Below, piece by piece: positions 49,601 to 57,288 of a stretch of DNA of 64,000 nucleotides. The stretch's first letter is position 1. Each line of letters starts with the position of its first letter. The position numbers were made by a program, and so were the translations under genes. This DNA comes from Treponema sp. (GTDB lineage: Bacteria; Spirochaetota; Spirochaetia; Treponematales; Treponemataceae): contig JAILIC010000075.1 in assembly GCA_024695475.1 (NCBI GenBank), positions 54,985-118,984 on the forward strand, given 5' to 3'. The notes beneath the pieces were generated by a model. That model saw only the letters and a list, made by a program, of their open reading frames with translations. It made no database searches and was not told the DNA's origin.

Positions 49601-50121
49601 CCAATACTGTGTACGGTTGTATTTAGAGGAAAATACACCGCAGTCAAATTATCACATGAACAAAAACTTCTGGAGCCAATAGCCGTAAGCCCTTCCGGAA
49701 AGTGAATCTCCAAAAGAGAAACTACATCATAAAACAAGTCGTATGGCAAATACCAAGAGGGATTTTTTTTCTCATTTTGAGTATCAATATCAGCTTCCAT
49801 CTTACACTGAGAAAAATCCAATACAACACGCATATTGGGATTATCATGCAATATGGTAGAAAGCCTTTCCCAGTCATCTCTATGAATTGAAAAAGTTCCC
49901 TTATATACAACCTTTTTTACTTTATGTACCGTCTCTTTAATAACGGCTTTATTGTTATACACGGGAATAGTTTTAATGATATCATCTACGCTTTTTGCAG
50001 TGATAACTTTAGAACCAGAAACGATTGTCTTAACTTCATCAGAAGTGTTCTCTTTACCTTGGCAAGCTATAGAAAAAAAAGAAAACACCAGTACACAGAT
50101 AATACTTAGTCTATGTTTCAA
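46630..50121 (-). CDS. Large lipoprotein: LRR_5/BspA-like, discoidin-like (NADase-type glycan-binding) and C-terminal ankyrin repeats
   Basis: Lipobox FFSIACQ; LEIHFPEGLTAIGSRSFCSCDNLTAVYFP; WTSWVEGSAGDGTGEKLSFTLAEPTTISYLCIKNGFG; repeats such as NVTNKYGQTPLLYLLDNSGH and LLNLGADPNMVVGDNTVLYNVI. Confidence 0.75.
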   Translation of the reverse strand: MKHRLSIICVLVFSFFSIACQGKENTSDEVKTIVSGSKVITAKSVDDIIKTIPVYNNKAVIKETVHKVKKVVYKGTFSIHRDDWERLSTILHDNPNMRVVLDFSQCKMEADIDTQNEKKNPSWYLPYDLFYDVVSLLEIHFPEGLTAIGSRSFCSCDNLTAVYFPLNTTVHSIGYNSFCSNPSLSEIHLYHYDGELDESFRECGVKAPDAGENECGTVSIVEMPDHPVYIRDYGEGYYQYLFGKTIVEKVITPSKTFTLDEWVDWCRPMVPATGHVKEISATSELDAASGKYVAKNVANAKWTSWVEGSAGDGTGEKLSFTLAEPTTISYLCIKNGFGNLAYYWTNNRPKDVKFIFDDDEQNASTYTLDDTPFAQYLYIQKYDKLYSKITMEIQSVYQGTDSANDCAIDEIAVNAGIARREVYGAYYTTEEVDYHYDPETQRMLKGLYTMDVGADNVRITDDGIVLVRTRAWEDGSTYWTKPSGAFSGNLYHGFFPGTGGGHSYYKFCIFVNPNGEHYLFTWHEEYNGIFELNPQKLHVYAWQKGEWIVQTREHHSASLDEIFNTLSFIVKEQYGYKFSADIDDYGQVCICIYPGSGTVELPVSLDFDYDGEKGVFVPYKKTVLTELAFGTRESLSALGDWKPLYEKTQEYTSPIQIFSYPAAFNHNPDMIRYLSESGYSVENEYKTNNGRSESYRFTPLEAWQAGNNANAVRDVLVEAGASYSYQMIEKAFFAQDYAKLAEFVPLVKKEDRTQLLAPIADFYRDQVYFKNASAQKTIDYIQSVLLLLKDNGVVLSDTFYDDHVNANITLMNSAFIMITTGASDYYNPIPLFNLYLSLGLQLPEQIIDYGFKGGDTTSIQILAYEWKDLYFNEAEDYLEDYEKKERRASQKLISEIMQYLLSHGISINARSKDGENALFFFCSSPDDSDIAAIQYLINLGIDLNVTNKYGQTPLLYLLDNSGHKDATFALFDLFLEHKVDVLAKDKRGHDAFYYFFDHFDSDDERDIEYVTTLLNLGADPNMVVGDNTVLYNVIEPGMYDLCKLLLDKGADPNLLPTEYAEPALFAAVASMRHYYDEDWACEDLMRLIHLLIDAGADCSVVVGDDFLLGMLSPYYSIYDTEIGKELIDLFLEHGAADNLTEKMLKEADFSKQERAYILSKKRK

Positions 50122-50215
50122 TGTAATAACTCCATTGCAGATTTTTTACTAACACTTTTTAAATTGACACGATTTAGTATATCAGAAAGGCGTCTATTCC
50201 TGTCAATATCCGTAA

Positions 50216-51148
50216 CTAGTCTATCCACGAAAACTTTTCAAACGCAAAGTCACCGTGATAAATCGACACCACGTTTTTTGCCATAAAAACAATATAATAG
50301 ATAAGCCAGATGATAATAATCAGTTTCGCCAAAAACTCTAAAACAGGTGTTCTTTTTGTAGCATGTCGATACAAGGATGCTTGATTAGAAGGCAATAACA
50401 TAATAACCATGCTGACAATCGGTACACAGGCAAAAAGACAGATGATCCCGACATCATGAGCACGCCGTACTGCAACTGAAAAAGAAGGCAGCATACATAC
50501 GACCACAAATACAATACGTACAATATAAAGATACATTAACGCTGTTTCATGCCAGCTTCGTGCACAAAATATAATCAAAGCCCAAAGTACTACATTAATC
50601 ACCAATCTAAATACATAAAACCACCAATATTCAGAACGCGAAGCTGTACCTGTAAATAGAAAATACTTAGCAAAACTTTGAGTCACAGCTTCTCTCCAAC
50701 TCAGTTTTGCAGGTATATCTAAGTCTGTTCCTTCAGAGTCTTGCCCCTGCTGTGGTTGTTTGCACTCTTCCAAAGTAAAGCCGGCAGTGAGCAACGCCAT
50801 AGCAAACAGACTGCTTTCTGCCAAACTGGCAAGAGTTTTACCTGCAAAAAGCACTCCCACTGATTGAGTCAGCAGTATCTCCGGTAGCCTATACAAAGTC
50901 GAAAATAAATCATTCATTGGAATATAGTCAATAAAGCGCAATATTCGCAGATACACCAACGATGTAACATCAGATGACAAGATAAAGGTTGAGAGTACAA
51001 CCTGTACGGCAAGCCCCATACAAGCAGCATAAAAACAAACTGACAAAATGGCATACACGACATACTGCAACAGCTTTAACGCAGTTGTGTTTATCCAGGC
51101 TTTTTGTATACCTCTTGCTACAAAAAAAAAATCACACCGCAAAAACAC
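50216..51148 (-). CDS. DUF805-like membrane protein
   Basis: TASRSEYWWFYVFRLVINVVL...VAVRRAHDVG. Confidence 0.65.
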   Translation of the reverse strand: MFLRCDFFFVARGIQKAWINTTALKLLQYVVYAILSVCFYAACMGLAVQVVLSTFILSSDVTSLVYLRILRFIDYIPMNDLFSTLYRLPEILLTQSVGVLFAGKTLASLAESSLFAMALLTAGFTLEECKQPQQGQDSEGTDLDIPAKLSWREAVTQSFAKYFLFTGTASRSEYWWFYVFRLVINVVLWALIIFCARSWHETALMYLYIVRIVFVVVCMLPSFSVAVRRAHDVGIICLFACVPIVSMVIMLLPSNQASLYRHATKRTPVLEFLAKLIIIIWLIYYIVFMAKNVVSIYHGDFAFEKFSWID

Positions 51149-51321
51149 CGTATTACAATACCTGGCATTAACCCAATCAAAAAGAAAGGATTCGTAAAGT
51201 ACTCATATTCAGTTGCTTCGATATCAGCAAAAATCAATGATACAAGCAATAACGCACCAGAAGCAAAAAAAAGCAATCCAGCCTTTCGCAGTTTTTTATC
51301 CATAGTAGTATAACTCCACAT
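51118..51321 (-). CDS. Small membrane protein
   Basis: 67 aa, two hydrophobic segments; overlaps the next gene. Confidence 0.45.
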   Translation of the reverse strand: MWSYTTMDKKLRKAGLLFFASGALLLVSLIFADIEATEYEYFTNPFFLIGLMPGIVIRCFCGVIFFL

Positions 51322-51455
51322 GTGACTCTACCATACAACAAAGAGCCAGGTCAAACAGTGTGATTTAACTGTATAACCGTAAAAACAGATTGCCTTTTTT
51401 CATGATTTCTATACACTTAAAAAGTAATTAAGAATACTCTCATTGGAAAAATAAT

Positions 51456-51881
51456 ATGAACTGGATGAACAAAATAATTGCTTATTGTCTCTTATTTGTA
51501 ATAACAGGAATTGTAATCTATAGAACTCATGGAAGAATAAGCCAAAAGCGCTATTGGATAATTGAGACTATGATGATTGTAGGATGTATTCTTGTTTGGG
51601 CATTTGCAATAGTTATGCTATTGGTTTTTCACAATCGTCTCTTTTATATCCTGGCTAGTATTGCTTCACCTTTTTATTTCTATAAACATGCGCAACTGCA
51701 ATTTTTGCGCTATCATGATTTAAATTATTCCGGCTGGTATTGTTTGCTCAACCTTATTCCGTTCGTTGGTCTTTATTTTTGGATTATACGAATAATAAAA
51801 CCACGAACTGATTTAATAAATGAATTTGACGAACCTCTTGATTATTTAAAATTTATGAAAAAGACCAAATTATATCCTTAG
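51456..51881 (+). CDS. DUF805-like small membrane protein
   Basis: GRISQKRYWIIETMMIVG...QFLRYHDLNYSGWYCLLNLIPFVGLYFWI. Confidence 0.6.
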   Translation: MNWMNKIIAYCLLFVITGIVIYRTHGRISQKRYWIIETMMIVGCILVWAFAIVMLLVFHNRLFYILASIASPFYFYKHAQLQFLRYHDLNYSGWYCLLNLIPFVGLYFWIIRIIKPRTDLINEFDEPLDYLKFMKKTKLYP

Positions 51882-52331
51882 ATGAGTTTGATTGAAAAAA
51901 ATGTTTTTGATTTTTATGTAAATGGTATCCAGTTTGAGTATCGAGAATATAAAGGTCACCACCAATACGAAGTCTATGCTATGACACTTGAAGATAATAA
52001 GATATTACACGACTATTGTCTCAACAATCTAAAACAAACCGAAACTGCACCGAGCTATGACTCAAATTATAAAATTTCATTTCTTGATGATGGCAATTTG
52101 TTTGAAAAAATAAGAAAAGACTTAAAAGCACTGGTTGTAAAAAATGGTGCTATTATAGTAAATGACAGTGAATGTATTGTGAGAAACAATTACGGCTTGT
52201 ACGAGCTTGTTTACCATAAAAAGTTTGCTGATACCATTCCACGTTTTTCAGAGCTTGAAGCTATCGGGGATTATTTGTGTCAAACAATAAACAAAGCTCA
52301 ACTGCGCAATTATTTAAAGAGTATCACTTAG
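51882..52331 (+). CDS. Hypothetical protein
   Basis: Directly abuts the upstream CDS. Confidence 0.6.
   Translation: MSLIEKNVFDFYVNGIQFEYREYKGHHQYEVYAMTLEDNKILHDYCLNNLKQTETAPSYDSNYKISFLDDGNLFEKIRKDLKALVVKNGAIIVNDSECIVRNNYGLYELVYHKKFADTIPRFSELEAIGDYLCQTINKAQLRNYLKSIT
52299..52328 (+). repeat. 30-bp direct repeat, copy 1 (3' end of hypothetical CDS)
   Basis: CAACTGCGCAATTATTTAAAGAGTATCACT, identical to 53755-53784. Confidence 0.95.
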
Positions 52332-52362
52332 AATCCCCTACCAGCTGATAAAAGCTTCTACG

Positions 52363-53658
52363 CTACATACTGCTGATTGCCCAAAGCGGTATGTTTGTAA
52401 GCCAGTCCTGCTTTCGGTAATTTGACATTGAAGTTCGTACAGCATATTCAGGACTATATTTTTCACAATATGCTTTAAGACTTTTTGCCTTTACATTTTC
52501 TTCTGCCTTAACCTCAAGCGGAACAACATTTTTTCCTTTCTGAATCAAAAAATCCATCTCATATGTAGATTTTTCACCAGAGTAATAGTACGGCGTATAA
52601 CTTGTTGCCGCCTTGATTTCCTGCAAAACATATTGTTCAGTAAGAGCACCCTTAAATTCAACAAAAATATCATTTCCGCTTATAATGCTCTCTTTATCAA
52701 GCTCGCTCAACGCCCCTAAAAGCCCGATGTCGTTAAGATACACCTTAAAATCTGAAAAACTGATGTACGATTTTAATGGAACAGCCGGCTTTGAAACTTT
52801 ATGTACTTTATAAATAAGTCCTGCATCTTCCAGCCATTGCAATGCAATTTCAAATTCCGACATGCGAGCTCCGCGTTTTATTTGTCCAAAGAAGAATTTC
52901 TTATTTTCCTTTGCAAGCTGCATCGGAAGCGAATTCCACACCATTCGGATTCTTGGAAGTTCCGTTGCGTTTACGTGCTTTCCAAAATCACCTTCGTACT
53001 GACTTATGATCTCATTTTGAACCTGCCGTACTTTATCATAATCACCCGTCTGCACAAAAGTCAGGACAGCTTCTGGCATTCCACCTGTAAAATAATAAGT
53101 ACGCAACAATGGAATAAAACTTTCTCTCAAATCTGATAAAAGCGGATTTTCTGGATTTTTTTCTTCAACAAGAGAGGCAAGTTGTTCTTCGCCTAGTGCT
53201 CGCAAAAATTCTGAAAAACTCATTGGAAAAAGCCGGAGCTCGTTTACTTTGCCAACAGGAAAGGAAAGTCCCTCATGAATGCTTACTCCTAATAAAGAAC
53301 CAGCCGCCACAATGCAATACTCCCTTGCCTCCTCGCAGAAATATTTGAGCGACTCAACAACTTTTGGTGCAGACTGAACTTCATCAAAAATAACAAGCGT
53401 TTTTTGTTTCTCAATTTTTACATGATGGATAATCTCCAACATTGAAATTATACGGTCTGTGTCATAATCTTTTTCAAAAATCTCAGAATCCTTTTTATTA
53501 TTGTAAAACGAAATGTACAAGGTGTTTTCAAAGTAGTTTTTTCCAAACTCTTTTAAAAGCCATGTTTTTCCTACCTGCCTTGCTCCCCACAGAATAAGCG
53601 GCTTTCGGTCAGGATTTTCTTTCCACTCTTGTAATTTTACGATAAAATTCCGATACAT
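52363..53658 (-). CDS. AAA ATPase with C-terminal DUF4143
   Basis: MYRNFIVKLQEWKENPDRKPLILWGARQVGKTWLLKEFG; VIFDEVQSAPKVVESLKYF; YSGEKSTYEMDFLIQKGKNVVPLEVKA. Confidence 0.93.
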   Translation of the reverse strand: MYRNFIVKLQEWKENPDRKPLILWGARQVGKTWLLKEFGKNYFENTLYISFYNNKKDSEIFEKDYDTDRIISMLEIIHHVKIEKQKTLVIFDEVQSAPKVVESLKYFCEEAREYCIVAAGSLLGVSIHEGLSFPVGKVNELRLFPMSFSEFLRALGEEQLASLVEEKNPENPLLSDLRESFIPLLRTYYFTGGMPEAVLTFVQTGDYDKVRQVQNEIISQYEGDFGKHVNATELPRIRMVWNSLPMQLAKENKKFFFGQIKRGARMSEFEIALQWLEDAGLIYKVHKVSKPAVPLKSYISFSDFKVYLNDIGLLGALSELDKESIISGNDIFVEFKGALTEQYVLQEIKAATSYTPYYYSGEKSTYEMDFLIQKGKNVVPLEVKAEENVKAKSLKAYCEKYSPEYAVRTSMSNYRKQDWLTNIPLWAISSM

Positions 53659-53709
53659 ACATCTATTATAGAATACATATATCAAGTTTGCAATTATTCC
53701 GACGAAAAA

Positions 53710-53753
53710 GTGTATAACTTCTACACAAATTCGCCCGAATAAGTGTACTACAC
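53710..53753. promoter_or_regulatory. Two tandem operator-like palindromes upstream of the DUF4143 ATPase
   Basis: GTGTAtaacttcTACAC (53710-53726) and GTGTAcTACAC (53743-53753), 33 bp apart, in an imperfect tandem repeat. Confidence 0.55.
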
Positions 53754-53754
53754 A

Positions 53755-53784
53755 CAACTGCGCAATTATTTAAAGAGTATCACT
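53755..53784 (+). repeat. 30-bp direct repeat, copy 2 (noncoding)
   Basis: Identical to 52299-52328. Confidence 0.95.
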
Positions 53785-53814
53785 GAGATTCCCCGGTCTG
53801 CTCGCAACAGTCCC

Positions 53815-54573
53815 CTATTCTATGATTTTCCCATCCCGCGAGATCACAACCACTCGCCATGGAAGAAATTTTCCGCTTGCTTTTAACGCCTCAGTTGCTG
53901 CACGTTCAAGTCCACCACAGCAAGGAACTTCCATCCGCACAATCGTAATGCTCTTGATACTGTTATTGCTGATTATCTGTGTAAGTTTTTCCGTGTAATC
54001 ACCTTCATCAAGTTTTGGACAACCAATCAGAGTAATATGATTTTTAATAAAGTCTCGATGAAAGGCTGCATAGGCATACGCCGTACAGTCTGCTGCAATC
54101 AAGAGATGTGCATTTTCAAAAAAAGGAGCCTGAGTTGGAAGCAACTTAATCTGTACCGGCCACTGTATCAGTTCGCTGGGAACAACATGACTATCATAAT
54201 TTCCAGATGTTTCTACAGGAGGCATCTGTTTCTCCACTGGGGCATTATTACGATTAAAAGTATGCATCGCACTACCTGGACAGCCTCCCGCATGTGCCAT
54301 ATGTACTGATCCATTGCCTCCTTTTTGTGATGCCAAAATCTGTTTCCGCATTTCTACCGCCTCAGGACTATAAGCAACACTTTCCCTCTCCTCAATGGTA
54401 ATTGCACCCGCAGGACAAGCAGGGAGACAGTCTCCAAATCCGTCGCAAAAATCATCACGCAAAAGATGAGCCTTACCATTTTCCATAACTATCGCATTTT
54501 CATGACAGGCAGAAGCACATAGTCCACAGCCAGTACATTTATCTTCATCAATCTTTACAATCTTTCTAATCAT
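53815..54573 (-). CDS. 4Fe-4S ferredoxin-domain protein
   Basis: CTGCGLCASACHENAI and CDGFGDCLPACPAGAI; C-terminal cysteine-containing domain. Confidence 0.85.
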   Translation of the reverse strand: MIRKIVKIDEDKCTGCGLCASACHENAIVMENGKAHLLRDDFCDGFGDCLPACPAGAITIEERESVAYSPEAVEMRKQILASQKGGNGSVHMAHAGGCPGSAMHTFNRNNAPVEKQMPPVETSGNYDSHVVPSELIQWPVQIKLLPTQAPFFENAHLLIAADCTAYAYAAFHRDFIKNHITLIGCPKLDEGDYTEKLTQIISNNSIKSITIVRMEVPCCGGLERAATEALKASGKFLPWRVVVISRDGKIIE

Positions 54574-54658
54574 TTCTATACCTCACAAATGGAAGCATAA
54601 CACAACACATCCTGAAAGAATGTTGTAAAAACAACAAAATGCAAGTATTATCAAAGAC

Positions 54659-55315
54659 ATGAACCAGAACGCACTTAAAAAAAATCCTCTTTTTGCAGGA
54701 ATTTCCGAAACTGATCTTCCAGATGTTCTGACTTTTTTAAACGGTACCGTACACCAACTAAGCAAAGGGCAAACAGTTTTTTATTCAGACACAGTAATAC
54801 ATCAGATTGGAATTGTTCTTGAAGGACGGATACAAATTGAAAGCACAGACTTTTGGGGCAACAAAACTATTTTAGACAGTCTTGGTTCAGGAACAGTTTT
54901 TGCAGAAACCTATGCTCTTACAAAGGTTCCTCTGATGGTTGATGTCCTGGCAACACAAAATTCAAAAATTCTTCTTCTGCAGACAGATATTCTTGAAAAA
55001 ACAAACAACAAGTTTTCACAAATCATCACAAAAAATCTTCTTACTATTTCAATGAAAAAGAATCTTCACCTTTCACAGCGTATTTTTCATACCAGCGCCA
55101 AAACAATTCGAGGACGCCTTTTATCTTATCTTTCCTCACAGGCTCCACATAATGTAAAAACCGCTGAGTTCGATATTCCTTTTGACCGTCAGCAGCTCGC
55201 TGACTATCTGCAAGTAGACCGTTCGGCACTCTCCGCCGAGCTCAGCAAAATGAAATCCGACGGACTCATTGATTACTGGAAAAATCATTTTAAGCTGCTA
55301 GAAAACTCCAGATAA
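54659..55315 (+). CDS. Crp/Fnr family transcriptional regulator
   Basis: cNMP-binding-like N-terminus; C-terminal HTH DRQQLADYLQVDRSALSAELSKMKSDGLIDY. Confidence 0.92.
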   Translation: MNQNALKKNPLFAGISETDLPDVLTFLNGTVHQLSKGQTVFYSDTVIHQIGIVLEGRIQIESTDFWGNKTILDSLGSGTVFAETYALTKVPLMVDVLATQNSKILLLQTDILEKTNNKFSQIITKNLLTISMKKNLHLSQRIFHTSAKTIRGRLLSYLSSQAPHNVKTAEFDIPFDRQQLADYLQVDRSALSAELSKMKSDGLIDYWKNHFKLLENSR

Positions 55316-55336
55316 ACCTATCTGGCAATGCTTGGT

Positions 55337-55984
55337 TTAGCCTATAATCCTTGCGATTCCTTTTGCCACCCTTTTACGAGGCTCATCAAAATGACCGCCT
55401 TCATTCCATTCAAAATACAGTTTTTCGACATTAGAGTCGTCTTTTAGAAGCTCCACTTGTATTCGTGTCCTATCTCCGACTTTTGCCATAATCTTGTTCT
55501 TTGTTTTTTCTTCACGGTCTCCGAGACTCATATAAATCTTTGACGGGGATTTAATACTATGGGAAGAGACATATTCGTCCCACTTATCAAACCAAAGCGA
55601 TGAAGAACAGCAGACTGCCCCATTGAATGTATCCGACTCATATAATGCCCATAACGAAAACAAGCCTGCAAGGGAATAACCTGTAAGAAAGATGTTACTT
55701 TCAGGGAACCTCGATTTTATTTCAGAAAAACACTCATTTTCCAGAAAATGTAAAGTCTCTCTACCTTTGCCTCCAAAATCATCCTTTCCAAAAACAGCAG
55801 GCGCATACCAGGGTGAAAATTGAGCATTCCAGTCAGTGACATCAAAAACGGCAAGAGAAAAGTCCATATCCGTAAAAGCCTTAACTTCTTTAAAGAGACT
55901 TTCCGCAGTCTCTCCGTGGGGCTTATCTAAACCCCAGATAAAAACAGGCGCATTTGCCGAAGTTTGAGTTGAAAGTATATTCAT
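55337..55984 (-). CDS. Putative esterase, alpha/beta hydrolase fold
   Basis: IFLTGYSLAGLFSLWALYES (GxSxAG nucleophile elbow). Confidence 0.65.
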   Translation of the reverse strand: MNILSTQTSANAPVFIWGLDKPHGETAESLFKEVKAFTDMDFSLAVFDVTDWNAQFSPWYAPAVFGKDDFGGKGRETLHFLENECFSEIKSRFPESNIFLTGYSLAGLFSLWALYESDTFNGAVCCSSSLWFDKWDEYVSSHSIKSPSKIYMSLGDREEKTKNKIMAKVGDRTRIQVELLKDDSNVEKLYFEWNEGGHFDEPRKRVAKGIARIIG

Positions 55985-56131
55985 TTACTCTTCATCTCCA
56001 CGATTTTCAGTACAAACATCATCAAGCCAGGGAGCTTTTGCATTTTCATCAGATGTTTCCTAATTGCTATCTTAAAAAAGACAAAACTGGCTTATAGATT
56101 TAGGAGTAATGCTTCATGTACTGAGACAACA

Positions 56132-56935
56132 TTACACTATCCCAGTACGTGCAACAACCTGTACAGGATCACTAGATACAAGGACACTTTGCTTTAGTTC
56201 CTTGCCACTACCACTCAAACAAGTCTCTACTATAAATACATACCAACCAGGTTTCAGTACTTCCTCTACAAAAAATTGGATAGTAGAAGGCTTGTTGATA
56301 GAAATATGCTCCATAGCTATCCATTGTGTACGCTCAGGGAGTTCTCCAACCCACTCTTGCGACACAGCTGCCGCATACAGTCCAAACGTTTTACCACCAA
56401 GTTTTATAGCCTTACCAGTTACCTGAGCCATTAAACCTACGGTTAGCTCCTTCTTTTGTCTATTTACTTCCAGAATATCAGTGACAGAATAAATCTTGTG
56501 CTGTTCCGAAACCTTACGTACGGTACGTACTGTATAATTATCAAGAGCTGCTCTCACTTCTTTTGAAGGAGTAAATCCTACATCAAAATGCTTCTTCAGT
56601 TCAGTTGCACTATCAAATGCCCCCACGCTCCCTCTCATCGTCGGGAACACAGTACCAAAATCTAAAAGCTCTATAGCATATCCTTGTTTAAACTTTTTTA
56701 ACATACGTTGCCCCAGCTCCTGTGCAACGTAATACATCAGCTCTTTACTTGCAACGATGCTATGATCATCTTCCATTTCTTTAAGTATGGAAGTAACCGT
56801 CACTTTATGATGGGCAATCGTACCATATTGATGTACTTTGCCGTCACCTCCAGACAGGTTACTTTCATGGATAACAACATCAACAGGTGTTTCCTGTTCG
56901 TTATATTCAAATGGTACAGTTTTACGCTTTGGCAT
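56132..56935 (-). CDS. HU-family DNA-binding protein with C-terminal DUF4469-like domain
   Basis: SVTSILKEMEDDHSIVASKELMYYVAQELGQRMLKKFKQGYAIELLDFGTVFPTMRG; C-terminal Ig-like region. Confidence 0.75.
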   Translation of the reverse strand: MPKRKTVPFEYNEQETPVDVVIHESNLSGGDGKVHQYGTIAHHKVTVTSILKEMEDDHSIVASKELMYYVAQELGQRMLKKFKQGYAIELLDFGTVFPTMRGSVGAFDSATELKKHFDVGFTPSKEVRAALDNYTVRTVRKVSEQHKIYSVTDILEVNRQKKELTVGLMAQVTGKAIKLGGKTFGLYAAAVSQEWVGELPERTQWIAMEHISINKPSTIQFFVEEVLKPGWYVFIVETCLSGSGKELKQSVLVSSDPVQVVARTGIV

Positions 56936-56970
56936 TTATACCTCCCGGATACGTTCATTCCGTGATACAC

Positions 56971-57172
56971 ATCATACCGTATGATAGTCAATAATACGGG
57001 CGTATGTGAGACCACCCACTAGCTAGTATGTGGTACATATTCTATCTAGAGTATACCAAATAATCTAATTAGGGAGAATAATCCGTCTAGGTAGGATAGT
57101 GTTTGATGACGGAGTTTAAAACAGATACGGACGAGAGTTCTCTCGCCCGTAATAATAATAGTATATCATACT
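56971..57172. repeat. Array of short palindromes at about 20-25 bp spacing, upstream of HU-DUF4469
   Basis: ATCATACcGTATGAT (56971), ATACGggCGTAT (56994), ACTAGCTAGT (57018), CTAG (57046), CTAATTAG (57065), CTAG (57087), GTTTaAAAC (57114), CGAGAGttCTCTCG (57132), AGTATatcATACT (57160). Confidence 0.7.
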
Positions 57173-57198
57173 ATGACCTATTTGTCAAAAGCCAAACG

Positions 57199-57246
57199 CA
57201 AGTAGATCGCTCAGCCCTCTCTGCTGAGCTCGGCAAAATGAAATCA
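57199..57246 (+). pseudogene. Fragment of a Crp/Fnr C-terminus, partial duplicate of 55210-55257
   Basis: Encodes QVDRSALSAELGKMKS vs QVDRSALSAELSKMKS in the intact gene; roughly 41 of 48 nt identical by eye. Confidence 0.8.
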
Positions 57247-57288
57247 AAGTCCTGCTTACCAGCAAAACTGATTTCAATACAGTTGTGA

